Shown: positions 13,880 to 19,475 of the stretch, in pieces
Position numbering within the stretch: the stretch's first letter is position 1
Layout: the number at the start of each line of letters is the position of its first letter
Source of the DNA: a virus
Virus record (IMG/VR): IMGVR_UViG_3300028590_000081
Coordinates: 1-25,783 of that record
Length of the DNA stretch: 25,783 nt
Direction: 5' to 3' (one strand)
The notes under the pieces: model-generated
Databases searched by the model: none
Told to the model about the DNA's origin: nothing
What the model saw: only the letters and a program-made list of their open reading frames with translations
Program-made: the position numbers and the translations under genes

Positions 13880-14497
13880 GGGTCGGTGAGGGTTCAACTT
13901 GGCCAGCATGTGATCAAAACCCGGAACCGGCTGATCCTTGCGCCTCTGACCAGTCGCCAAATCCAGGTGACCCCAGTTGCCAAACTCGCCGTAACCACAC
14001 GACATGAGGCTCATCGTGCCGGGCTCGCACCAGTCGACCTCATGCCACACGCCGTGACGCACCTCGTTGGCATCCGGGCTGTAGTGCACGACGTGGGGTT
14101 CGATGACGACGTCGGCGTGGTCAGTCTCCGGGTCCACGTTGGTCCGCGTGAACCGGAACTCGCTGTAGGCGCCCTTGAGGACGTGGCCGCGGAACAGGTC
14201 CCACCGGTGATTGTGGGGAACCTGCTCCTCCGCTCCACCACCCCGGATGTCGGGCCGGAACCACACGTTGAGCTTCAGGGTTCTCTCCACGCCGATCAGC
14301 AACGTGAGTTCCGACTTGGAGATCTCGCCGTCGAGGTCGGGGATGTTGAGCCACTTCGCGGGATCGACGAACTGGGCGCGGCTCAACGGGCCGAAGTCGG
14401 GCGCGTGCTCGGCCACCCCGGCCGCGGCGAGTTCGTACATGGAGTCGGTCAGGACGAGTCCGGGGAGGACTTCGAGCGAGAACTTCGCGGATGTCAT
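13856..14497 (-). CDS. Cupin-like protein
   Basis: 213 aa from ATG 14497, preceded by GGGAGGATAAGCCC, an excellent ribosome site. The centre contains VPHNHRWDLFRGHVLKGAYS (H95, H97), followed by beta-strand-rich sequence (YSEFRFTRTN, HVVHYSPD) and WHEVDWCEPGTMSLMSCGYG (H152). Paired His in a HxH-(x)n-H layout between strands suggests a metal-binding cupin (double-stranded beta helix) fold. Cupins range from dioxygenases to isomerases and sugar or nucleotide modifiers; the substrate cannot be told. It lies in the early-side operon downstream of the repressor gene. The stop lies in a GATCTTG repeat and overlaps the next GTG by eight bases. Confidence 0.7.
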   Translation of the reverse strand: MTSAKFSLEVLPGLVLTDSMYELAAAGVAEHAPDFGPLSRAQFVDPAKWLNIPDLDGEISKSELTLLIGVERTLKLNVWFRPDIRGGGAEEQVPHNHRWDLFRGHVLKGAYSEFRFTRTNVDPETDHADVVIEPHVVHYSPDANEVRHGVWHEVDWCEPGTMSLMSCGYGEFGNWGHLDLATGQRRKDQPVPGFDHMLAKLNPHRPDLEVPRG

Positions 14498-14577
14498 GGG
14501 CTTATCCTCCCGTCGGTATGTGTTGCTGCCCATGGGTTTCCTGTTTCCAGATCGCGGAGGGAAGCCCAGTGGGGCAT
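14494..14577 (-). CDS. Micro-ORF leader of the cupin-like gene
   Basis: 27 aa (MPHWASLRDLETGNPWAATH and seven more). ATG 14577 has AGGAA upstream with usable spacing, and its TGA overlaps the cupin-like ATG as ATGA. It may be a short real product or a leader whose translation delivers ribosomes to the cupin-like gene. It follows directly after left repeat cluster 2. Confidence 0.45.
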   Translation of the reverse strand: MPHWASLRDLETGNPWAATHTDGRISP

Positions 14578-14595
14578 GGTCGGGTTCCTGTCGTT

Positions 14596-14654
14596 CAAGA
14601 TCATCCATTCAAGATCGAATTGATGTCGTTCAAGATCGACACCTGACCAAGATC
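14596..14654 (-). repeat. GATCTTG repeat array, left cluster 2 (4 copies)
   Basis: Minus-strand cores at 14596-14602, 14610-14616, 14631-14637 and 14648-14654, spaced 14, 21 and 17 bases. They fill the space between the ribbon-helix-helix gene and the next ORF. The TGA stop of the ribbon-helix-helix gene (14653-14655) lies in the first copy. Confidence 0.85.
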
Positions 14655-14853
14655 AACTCCCCGTGTCGCCCCCCTCCCTGTCGACCTTGAACGGCTGGGG
14701 CATCTGCGCGCCGGGCTCGCCGAGCATGGCGTCGACGAACTCGACGACGAGGGCAGCGGCGGTGGTGCCGGCGTTGTAGGACTCGGCGACGAACCGGAGC
14801 CGCTTCTCCTCTGGCAGGCGGACGGTGAACTTCGGGTTTCCCTGGGTGGGCAT
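14653..14853 (-). CDS. Ribbon-helix-helix repressor candidate
   Basis: 66 aa starting MPTQGNPKFTVRLPEEKRLR. Residues 8-13 (KFTVRL) form the DNA-contacting beta strand, 15-26 helix A and 30-43 (TTAAALVVEFVDAM) helix B, the compact MetJ/Arc/CopG fold that works as a dimer. The C-terminal 20 residues are polar. It reads away from a divergent promoter containing a 16-bp palindrome, so it is a likely autorepressor controlling both directions. The ribosome site is poor (GAGG one base from ATG), which may keep its level low. Antitoxins also use this fold, but no toxin-like partner is visible next to it. The stop codon is embedded in a GATCTTG repeat. Confidence 0.75.
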   Translation of the reverse strand: MPTQGNPKFTVRLPEEKRLRFVAESYNAGTTAAALVVEFVDAMLGEPGAQMPQPFKVDREGGDTGS

Positions 14854-14872
14854 GCCTCACTGTATCAGCCCC

Positions 14873-14924
14873 GGGTACCCACCCAAGATTATTCTATTTC
14901 CCTATTGCGGGTGGGTACCCACCC
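14873..14924. promoter_or_regulatory. Operator pair GGGTACCCACCC with perfect palindrome
   Basis: GGGTGGGTACCCACCC at 14909-14924 is a perfect 16-bp palindrome. A second site, GGGTACCCACCC at 14873-14884, shares 12 bases; the two centres are 40 bases apart, near four helical turns. Between them is the most AT-rich stretch in the area, with TAGAAT on the minus strand (14891-14896) as a possible leftward -10. Spacing suggests cooperative binding by the adjacent ribbon-helix-helix protein. Confidence 0.75.
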
Positions 14925-14933
14925 TGCTATAGT
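14905..14933 (+). promoter_or_regulatory. Rightward promoter of plus-strand block
   Basis: TTGCGG at 14905-14910 and TATAGT at 14928-14933 are separated by 17 bases. The palindrome occupies nearly the whole spacer, so a bound repressor would block RNA polymerase. Transcription would begin near 14940, about 30 bases before the first start codon. Confidence 0.65.
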
Positions 14934-14968
14934 TCTTATATCAGCAAGAGCGAGACAGGGAGAACGAA

Positions 14969-15211
14969 ATGACCGAGACCACCGAAACCGAGACCCTCCC
15001 CCGGGAATGCCTGATCATCCACGCCTTCGCCTACTGGCACATCGAGGAGGTCAAGGAGACCTACTGCGAGACCGAGTACCTGGTGGACCTGGTCATCGAG
15101 ATCCAGGACCTGACCGAGGGCCGGGAGTGGGACCTCCCCGGATGGCGAATCAAGGACCTGAAGACCAAGGAGGAGCTGACCGGGGAGGAGTTCCTCGCCC
15201 GCCACGGGTGA
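14969..15211 (+). CDS. Small acidic unknown protein, first gene of plus block
   Basis: 80 aa starting MTETTETETLPRECLIIHAF, with a strong net negative charge (many Glu and Asp) and a helix/strand mix (YWHIEEVKETYCETEYLVDL). AGGGAG precedes the ATG. Codon use is G/C-rich in third positions as expected for real coding. The gene is directly under the palindrome-controlled promoter and is followed by a GC hairpin, so it may be expressed in excess of the rest of the block. Strong acidity is seen in DNA-mimic anti-repressors and anti-defence proteins, but this is only suggestive. Confidence 0.75.
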   Translation: MTETTETETLPRECLIIHAFAYWHIEEVKETYCETEYLVDLVIEIQDLTEGREWDLPGWRIKDLKTKEELTGEEFLARHG

Positions 15212-15213
15212 GG

Positions 15214-15230
15214 GGCCCGGCCTCCGGGCC
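15214..15230 (+). terminator. GC hairpin after first plus-block gene
   Basis: GGCCCGG (15214-15220), a three-base loop and CCGGGCC (15224-15230) start three bases after the stop. There is no T-run, so termination may be partial. Confidence 0.45.
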
Positions 15231-15316
15231 GGGGCTGCTCCACCCTCCCGCTCACTTGCTTGCTGACCCTACCTAAGCATCTGGGGTTCGGGCCCCGCTC
15301 ACCCTCTCCCGTTGTC

Positions 15317-15339
15317 GATCTTGCTCAGTGTCGATCTTG
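15317..15339 (+). repeat. GATCTTG repeat pair, right cluster 1
   Basis: Plus-strand cores at 15317-15323 and 15333-15339, both preceded by TGTC, 16 bases apart, lying 26 bases before the next start codon. A further GATCTTG at 15551-15557 is inside the following gene and may be chance. Orientation is reversed relative to the left clusters, matching the direction of transcription here. Confidence 0.8.
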
Positions 15340-15365
15340 AACGCACCTCACCCGAGGAGCCAGCC

Positions 15366-15572
15366 ATGAACAGCACCCTCAGCGCCTACCGCTACACCAC
15401 CGCGATGCTGCTGTCCTGCTCCACGCGGCAGCTGACCACCATCTCCAACCGGGCGCACCTCGACATCCACAACTCGCACGCGGTGTACGTCGGCCTGACG
15501 CGGGCGCAGACCCTCGATGCCGCGCGACTGAACCGGGCCGACGCGCTGACGATCTTGGCCCGCCAGGGCTGA
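15366..15572 (+). CDS. Small unknown protein
   Basis: 68 aa from ATG 15366 with GAGGAG upstream; a longer frame from 15312 would translate the repeats and lacks a ribosome site. The protein (MNSTLSAYRYTTAMLLSCST, then helices NSHAVYVGLTRAQTLDAARL) is mainly helical, without Cys pairs or membrane segments. No family recognised. It lies between repeat cluster 1 and the first copy of a 25-bp direct repeat. Confidence 0.65.
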   Translation: MNSTLSAYRYTTAMLLSCSTRQLTTISNRAHLDIHNSHAVYVGLTRAQTLDAARLNRADALTILARQG

Positions 15573-15590
15573 CGGCTCTACCTGACCGAG

Positions 15591-15615
15591 AAGTACTTTC
15601 CGCGCAAGATATTTC
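15591..15615 (+). repeat. 25-bp direct repeat, copy 1
   Basis: Pattern AAGTnCTTTCCnCGCAAGATATTTC in two parts: AAGTACTTTC then CGCGCAAGATATTTC. It matches copy 2 at 23 of 25 positions. It lies 44 bases before the ATG at 15660. It may be a promoter (AT-rich AAGATATTT) or a regulator site; it includes CAAGAT, related to the reverse complement of the GATCTTG core. Confidence 0.7.
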
Positions 15616-15659
15616 ACCTCCCGACCCATCGCCGCATGACCGTCCACAAAGGAGACACC

Positions 15660-16043
15660 ATGTCCAACACCCTCGCCGTCCGTCGCGGCAACCGCGTCCT
15701 GTCGTACATGTCCGACTCGCTGGGCGTGGGCTACGTGGAGGGTATGAGCTACGACCCGACGTGGGGACTGGGCGCCGTGGTCCGCTGGGCTGACGGCTCC
15801 GTCGGCACATGGGACGTGGAGCACGACGTACTGACGGTCATCGACGGCGACACCAGACTGGTGGACGACTTCCACAACAACGTCGGCCGCTACTGCTCGG
15901 TCGACGACGTGCACGGCCGCAGCTGGTGCGTCGTGGCCGCAGTGAGCGGCGGCCGCTACCTGGTGGCACGTGAGCACGGGAGCTTGCCCGTCGACGACGC
16001 CGTGCGCATGGTCACGCACCGCCAGATGTCCAACCTGTACTGA
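15660..16043 (+). CDS. Unknown beta-rich protein
   Basis: 127 aa from ATG 15660 with AAAGGAGA as ribosome site; the upstream ATG at 15636 has none. The protein starts MSNTLAVRRGNRVLSYMSDS and is mainly beta (VGYVEGMSYDPTWGLGAVVR, WADGSVGTWDVEHDVLTVID), resembling a small barrel of SH3/KOW type, with a second similar segment (GRSWCVVAAVSGGRYLVARE). No catalytic motif is seen. The 5' leader resembles that of the next gene (direct repeat, GGAGAC then ACCATGTCCA), so the two are likely regulated alike. Confidence 0.7.
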   Translation: MSNTLAVRRGNRVLSYMSDSLGVGYVEGMSYDPTWGLGAVVRWADGSVGTWDVEHDVLTVIDGDTRLVDDFHNNVGRYCSVDDVHGRSWCVVAAVSGGRYLVAREHGSLPVDDAVRMVTHRQMSNLY

Positions 16044-16100
16044 TCGTCCGCCCCCACCGCGTGTAGGCGCCGCCGGTTCGTGACCGGGCGGGGGCACTCA

Positions 16101-16125
16101 AAGTCCTTTCCTCGCAAGATATTTC
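16101..16125 (+). repeat. 25-bp direct repeat, copy 2
   Basis: AAGTCCTTTC then CTCGCAAGATATTTC, differing from copy 1 at two positions. It ends 15 bases before the ATG at 16141, closer than copy 1 is to its gene, so if it is a promoter the leader here would be very short. Confidence 0.7.
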
Positions 16126-16140
16126 GATTGGAGACCCACC

Positions 16141-16545
16141 ATGTCCATGTCCACCGTCGTCCTCACCCACCGCGCGGCCGCCCTGGTCGGCGAGATCGCC
16201 ATGGCCACCCGCGAGGGCTGGAGCCTGCACCGGATCCACGAGCTGGAGGACGCCCGCGCCACCGCGTTGGAGGAGCTGCACGGCCACGCGATCGCGGAGG
16301 ACGTCGTACGCGGCATCGAGGGCGACGACGACGTGACGCTTGGCCGCCTGCTGTCGTTCGCGCTGCTGCTCGATGTGGACGCGCCGCGGGCCGCGATCGC
16401 GATCCGGGTGGTGCGGGACCGGCTGCACGAGCACGCGGTCGCCGTGCACCTGGCCGGCCGCAACACGCAGCGGTCGGGTCGGGAGGGTGTGCCGCACAAC
16501 ATGAACTACTCGTCGTGCTCTGCTGGTGTCGACCAGTGGCGTTGA
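16141..16545 (+). CDS. Unknown helical protein
   Basis: 134 aa from ATG 16141, preceded by TTGGAGACCCACC. The protein is largely helical and rich in Ala, Arg and His (AAALVGEIAMATREGWSLHR, HELEDARATALEELHGHAIA, AAIAIRVVRDRLHEHAVAVH). The C-terminal 25 residues are polar and probably disordered (HNMNYSSCSAGVDQWR at the end). No family recognised. The TGA stop at 16543-16545 overlaps the first GATCTTG repeat of the next cluster, the same arrangement as at the ends of the ribbon-helix-helix and cupin-like genes. Confidence 0.7.
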   Translation: MSMSTVVLTHRAAALVGEIAMATREGWSLHRIHELEDARATALEELHGHAIAEDVVRGIEGDDDVTLGRLLSFALLLDVDAPRAAIAIRVVRDRLHEHAVAVHLAGRNTQRSGREGVPHNMNYSSCSAGVDQWR

Positions 16546-16603
16546 TCTTGGTCCCACCGTGTTCGATCTTGGTCGCGTTGATCTTGGTCGAATGTCGATC
16601 TTG
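16544..16603 (+). repeat. GATCTTG repeat array, right cluster 2 (4 copies)
   Basis: Plus-strand cores at 16544-16550, 16565-16571, 16580-16586 and 16597-16603, spaced 21, 15 and 17 bases, close to the 17-21-14 of left cluster 2. Flanks follow GTT/GTC before and GTC/AAC after. The rest of the 185-base gap to the next gene (16604-16730) shows no further clear signal. Confidence 0.85.
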
Positions 16604-16730
16604 AACTGAGTCGAAACGTCCCACGCCGGGAGGCGCGGACGTCCGGGGAATCGAGACCCCGCTGACGATGACTCCCGTACCGTCAAGAAACATTCGCGGT
16701 ATTCGCCGCTCTCTCCACATTGGAATCACC

Positions 16731-17252
16731 ATGCCTACAGGCGACCCCGATGACGGGGAGATCGGCGACGTCGACGAGTTCCTTGGCACGCTCGGCGAGG
16801 TTGAGTACGACGACGTTCTGCTCTCCCTCCTCGGCGATGGGGGCAACCTCGACGTGCCCGGTGACGACGTCGAGCAGCAGCTGACGAACCTGCTCAGCGG
16901 CTGGCGTAACGACGGTGACCGCGAGCCGGTGCGGGACGAAGCCATCGGTCAGAAACACCCACAGGGCGGCGAATGGCCGTCGAACACCACAGGAGGAACC
17001 ATGTCCGCCACGGACGACGCTGCTGCTCTCCGCGCGATCCAGTTGCCGAACGGCACGATCCAGCAGTCCATGCAGGAACTCGACAACGTGCTCGCGCAGG
17101 CGAGTTCGATCCTCGGGTCGAGCGGGACGGGTCTCGGCGACATCACCAGTGCCGTGCAGGAAGCGAAGCTTCAGCTGGACAGCGCGTTCTCGGCCATGCA
17201 GCAGGTGGAGAGCGCGCTCGAAACTGCGGCGGGTGGTCTCACGCGAGGTTGA
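16731..17252 (+). CDS. Anti-sigma-D-like N-terminal region fused to helical domain; nested start
   Basis: 173 aa. Residues 15-67 (DEFLGTLGEVEYDDVLLSLL, later DDVEQQLTNLLSGWRNDGD) follow the DxLLxxL...LxxLLxxWRxD pattern that I know from the sigma-D-binding segment of actinobacterial anti-sigma factor RsdA. No transmembrane helix follows, unlike RsdA. From residue 91 a second region starts (MSATDDAAALRAIQLPNGTI) with two helices (MQELDNVLAQASSILGSS; AVQEAKLQLDSAFSAMQQVE) suggesting a hairpin or coiled coil. A strong AGGAGG at 16991-16996 precedes the internal in-frame ATG 17001, so an 83-aa product is probably made separately, or two genes have become fused. The start at 16731 has only a weak ribosome site; ATG 16668 is a longer alternative. 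Confidence 0.6.
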   Translation: MPTGDPDDGEIGDVDEFLGTLGEVEYDDVLLSLLGDGGNLDVPGDDVEQQLTNLLSGWRNDGDREPVRDEAIGQKHPQGGEWPSNTTGGTMSATDDAAALRAIQLPNGTIQQSMQELDNVLAQASSILGSSGTGLGDITSAVQEAKLQLDSAFSAMQQVESALETAAGGLTRG

Positions 17253-17432
17253 AGAGACAGCCTGCTCCCGTTCTCTCGGAACCCGGAACTCGGGAAAACC
17301 GGCCGTCAGCTCGATAACGAGCTGAACGAGGTCGTCGAGGAAGGCATCGAGAGGCGGGCGTACGGCAACGACACCGAGGACCAGGACGCGCGCGAGGCCA
17401 ACATCAAGGATGCCCGCGGTCGCCTGAACTAG
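17253..17432 (+). pseudogene. Stop-separated C-terminal extension of preceding gene
   Basis: Immediately after the TGA at 17250-17252 the same frame stays open for 59 codons to TAG 17432. It reads like protein (QLDNELNEVVEEGIERRAYG, NDTEDQDAREANIKDARGRL) and keeps G/C third-position bias, but has no ATG, GTG or TTG. Either a nonsense change (for example CGA to TGA) cut one longer protein, or the TGA is read through. A sequencing error is also possible. Confidence 0.5.
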
Positions 17433-17469
17433 ACTCGGGTGGTCTGCAACACCCGGGCCTGCCCGGCAG

Positions 17470-17498
17470 AAGGCCCCCGGCATCACGCCGGGGGCCTT
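17470..17498. terminator. Bidirectional terminator between convergent blocks
   Basis: Perfect 12-bp inverted repeat AAGGCCCCCGGC (17470-17481) and GCCGGGGGCCTT (17487-17498) with a five-base loop. It sits between the end of the plus block and the stop of the minus-strand gene at 17504. The A and T ends of the arms suit termination in either direction. Confidence 0.85.
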
Positions 17499-17503
17499 CG
17501 TCG

Positions 17504-17830
17504 TCAGGTGTCGATCTTGGTGGGTGCCGGCCGGACGACGGCGAGCTGGGCACCTTCCAGCACTACACACTGATGGCCGGGGAACTGGGATTCGATCAGT
17601 TCCATCATGAAGTCGTGCTCTGCGTCGCTGAGGGGGTGGTCGACGGTGAACACCAGAATGTCGCCGGGTTCGATCTTGAGGACGGTGGCGTCGACGAGCG
17701 GGAGCACGATGGGGTGCAGTTCGGCGAACGCCTCGGCGATGGCGTCGGACAGCGGGCTCCGCTCGACGCCGTGGACCCGGAGGTACTTCCGGTACACGTC
17801 GACCGGCCGCTCAGGTGCTGGAGTCGTCAC
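17504..17830 (-). CDS. Unknown small protein, last gene of right block
   Basis: 108 aa, GTG start 17830 overlapping the preceding stop as GTGA. The N-terminal half is helical (RSPLSDAIAEAFAELHPIVL), the C-terminal half alternates strand and helix (VLKIEPGDILVFTVDHPLSD, then EHDFMMELIESQFPGHQCVV and a final LEGAQLAVV). Similar short proteins with a GDxLVF...LS..E...L...FPG pattern occur in actinobacteria and their phages with no known function. Its 3' end contains the last GATCTTG copy on the opposite strand. Confidence 0.7.
   Translation of the reverse strand: MTTPAPERPVDVYRKYLRVHGVERSPLSDAIAEAFAELHPIVLPLVDATVLKIEPGDILVFTVDHPLSDAEHDFMMELIESQFPGHQCVVLEGAQLAVVRPAPTKIDT
17513..17519 (+). repeat. 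Single GATCTTG copy beyond the terminator
   Basis: GGTGTCGATCTTGGTGGG carries the full flanking context of the array. It lies 15 bases past the bidirectional terminator, in the rightward orientation, at the point where rightward transcription would collide with the leftward block. Confidence 0.6.
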
Positions 17831-18429
17831 GCGTCACCCGCCTGGGCGAGCAGGAGTTCAAGTAGCACCGCGCCGAGGGATTCACCACAGTCGCCGGGTT
17901 CGGGGATGAGCCACACCTGCGTGTACTCGCCCATGGTGTAGTCGCCGCCCTTCCAGCCCTGGAACGTAGCGCCGAGCGCCTGCCGGGCGGTGTCGAGCAT
18001 GGCCGTCACTGTGACGTCGTGCGCGATCTCGAACGCGAGATCGTGGTAGTAGCCGCGGTAGGACTGTGCACGGTGGAACCCGGTCCGGACGTGTTTGCCG
18101 GGGTGCGCCTCGTGTTCGCGTTCGAGGCGGGTGATCAGGTCGGCGAGTCCGAGGTGCTCGGGTCGCGGGGTGTTGGCGGGTACAGCGGGCGGAGCGGTCT
18201 CACCGGGCGGGGTCCAGCCGAGTTTGAGCAGCGCGGTCCGGGTGGCGTTGTCGACGATGGTGTGGGCGTGGACTTCGGTGTCGGCGATGCGGCCGAGCCG
18301 GACGACGGCTTCGGTGCGGTCGTAGTCGGCTTCGATGGTGATCTTGGTGACGCGGTCGGCGATGTCGACACCGTCGATGACGATCTTGCTGCCGCCGTTC
18401 GGCGCGAGATGGATCTTGGACGTGGTCAC
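17827..18429 (-). CDS. Conserved actinophage protein, function unknown
   Basis: 200 aa from GTG 18429 with GAAGGGA seven bases upstream and a GTGA overlap. The N-terminal part is beta-rich (SKIHLAPNGGSKIVIDGVDI, ADRVTKITIEADYD), and the C-terminal part has a helix (HLGLADLITRLEREHEAHP) followed by SYRGYYHDLAFEIAHDVTVT and TFQGWKGGDYTMGEYTQVWL. The SYRGYYxxLAFE...GxKGGxYTMxE pattern is familiar from early-region genes of many actinophages, all uncharacterised. A two-domain fusion is possible since the two halves are joined by a Pro-rich linker (PPGETAPPAVPANTPRPEH). Confidence 0.78.
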   Translation of the reverse strand: MTTSKIHLAPNGGSKIVIDGVDIADRVTKITIEADYDRTEAVVRLGRIADTEVHAHTIVDNATRTALLKLGWTPPGETAPPAVPANTPRPEHLGLADLITRLEREHEAHPGKHVRTGFHRAQSYRGYYHDLAFEIAHDVTVTAMLDTARQALGATFQGWKGGDYTMGEYTQVWLIPEPGDCGESLGAVLLELLLAQAGDA

Positions 18430-18815
18430 TGCGATGTCCCTTCGGGGAGGTTGAGTTCGTTGCGTAGTCGGTGCAGGCGTTCCGCGGACCAACAGGCGCG
18501 CACCTGATCGGCGGCCTGGCGCTCCGGCGTGCCCTCTGGGTGCCGGTAGGCGAGGGCGAGCAGGCGGAGCCAATCGATGTCCAGCCAGTTGGCCCCGTGG
18601 AGGTGGGGTGTGTCTCCGTGTCGCGGGCAGCCGACTTCGATGAGCGGGGAGGAGTAGCGGCCGATCAACAGGTCGCAATCGGTGTGGCCATCGATGCCCG
18701 CAGCGACAGCGGCTTCGGCGCCTGCATGCCCGGCAGCCCCGGAGTGGAACTCGGGTTCCTCCAGCACGATCGCGGGGTCATGGGAGAGGCACAGGATCCG
18801 GTAGGTGCTGCTCAC
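18426..18815 (-). CDS. Conserved actinophage early-type protein
   Basis: 129 aa from GTG 18815 (GTGA overlap, GGGAGAG upstream). It starts MSSTYRILCLSHDPAIVLEE; this RILCLSHDPA opening is common in actinobacterial and actinophage hypothetical proteins. It continues with DGHTDCDLLIGRYSSPLIEV, CPRHGDTPHLHG with clustered His and Cys (possible metal site), and a helical C-terminus (DIDWLRLLALAYRHPEGTPE). Function is unknown. The end overlaps the next gene by four bases. Confidence 0.75.
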   Translation of the reverse strand: MSSTYRILCLSHDPAIVLEEPEFHSGAAGHAGAEAAVAAGIDGHTDCDLLIGRYSSPLIEVGCPRHGDTPHLHGANWLDIDWLRLLALAYRHPEGTPERQAADQVRACWSAERLHRLRNELNLPEGTSQ

Positions 18816-19288
18816 GTCAGCTCTCCCTTGGCGGTGAGTGCGCGGCGGCGGGCGTTCCATCCGGCGCACAGGTAGGCGGGTTGTCCGTCCACTCGGTACG
18901 GTGTGCGGCCGACAACAGGTGGGGCGTAGTCGGCGGGGTGGCCCGGCACTTCGGCGCCGGACGGGTGCAACCAGCGCACGATCTTGCGCATGCCGTCGTG
19001 GCAGGAGAACGGCTCCCCCGCTCCGGCGAGCCGCTCGAGTTCGTCGGCGTCGCCGCGGTGCTGTTCGTCGCCGGTCTTCTCCGGACTGCCGGGGCGGTAT
19101 GCGCAGTCGCCGCACATCGACGGCCGCACGGTCGGTTGGGCGGTGTCGTCGAGCTGGTCGGTTTGGGCACCGTCGTACACCGGGCGCCAACAGGTGCAGC
19201 TGCCGCGCATCGTCGCGCCGAAGCAGCACGAGAGGCCGAGTTCGGGAAGTTCGGGTCGGGGTTCGTCGATACCGCACACGATGTTCAC
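18812..19288 (-). CDS. Cys-rich actinophage protein, possible metal or Fe-S binder
   Basis: 158 aa from GTG 19288. Nine Cys (5, 21, 22, 31, 33, 59, 62, 96, 141) plus H97 and H108 include a CxC (CTC) and a CxxC (MCGDCAYRPGSPE). The MCGDCAYRPGSPE, FSCHDGMRKIVRW.HP and PAYLCAGWNARR blocks recur in actinophage genomes. Metal or iron-sulphur binding is likely, the biochemical role unknown. GAAGGG lies close to the start, and stop codons overlap by four bases on both sides. Confidence 0.75.
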   Translation of the reverse strand: MNIVCGIDEPRPELPELGLSCCFGATMRGSCTCWRPVYDGAQTDQLDDTAQPTVRPSMCGDCAYRPGSPEKTGDEQHRGDADELERLAGAGEPFSCHDGMRKIVRWLHPSGAEVPGHPADYAPPVVGRTPYRVDGQPAYLCAGWNARRRALTAKGELT

Positions 19289-19473
19289 CGCCCTTCGCCT
19301 GTCTGCTCGTTGGTAGGCGTGTTCTGCCCGGCGCGGAACCCGGTGAGCATCGCGCGGGTGACCTGACGGCGGCGCCGAATACGACCGGCGACCGTTGCGG
19401 CCATGGCGCCCCAGGCGAATCCGGCGATCCAGTCTGGTAGCGGGGTGGTGAGCCAGTGCCAAGCCTCGGCCAT
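19285..19473 (-). CDS. Small single-TM protein
   Basis: 62 aa from ATG 19473 with AAGGAGA upstream. A moderately hydrophobic segment (DWIAGFAWGAMAATVAG) is followed by RIRRRRQ, the positive-inside signature of a single membrane helix. The C-terminus is polar (GQNTPTNEQTGEGR). It begins two bases after the XRE gene stop. Function unknown. Confidence 0.65.
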   Translation of the reverse strand: MAEAWHWLTTPLPDWIAGFAWGAMAATVAGRIRRRRQVTRAMLTGFRAGQNTPTNEQTGEGR

Positions 19474-19475
19474 GG

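Noticed and set aside
13806-14654. CRISPR-like array
   Set aside because: Repeats are only 7-13 bases, spacing is 14-22 bases, and no cas genes are present.
14653-15211. Toxin-antitoxin pair made of the RHH protein and the acidic 80-aa protein
   Set aside because: The genes are divergent, not in one operon, and the acidic protein has no toxin motif such as RelE, MazF or PIN.
15283-15300. GGGGTTCGGGCCCC resembling a tRNA T-arm
   Set aside because: The stem does not pair as a T-arm and no acceptor, D-arm or anticodon arm can be built around it.
16683-17570. 295-codon minus-strand frame opposite the anti-sigma-like gene
   Set aside because: It crosses the bidirectional terminator and has no sensible start. 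The plus-strand frame has AGGAGG and coherent protein features.
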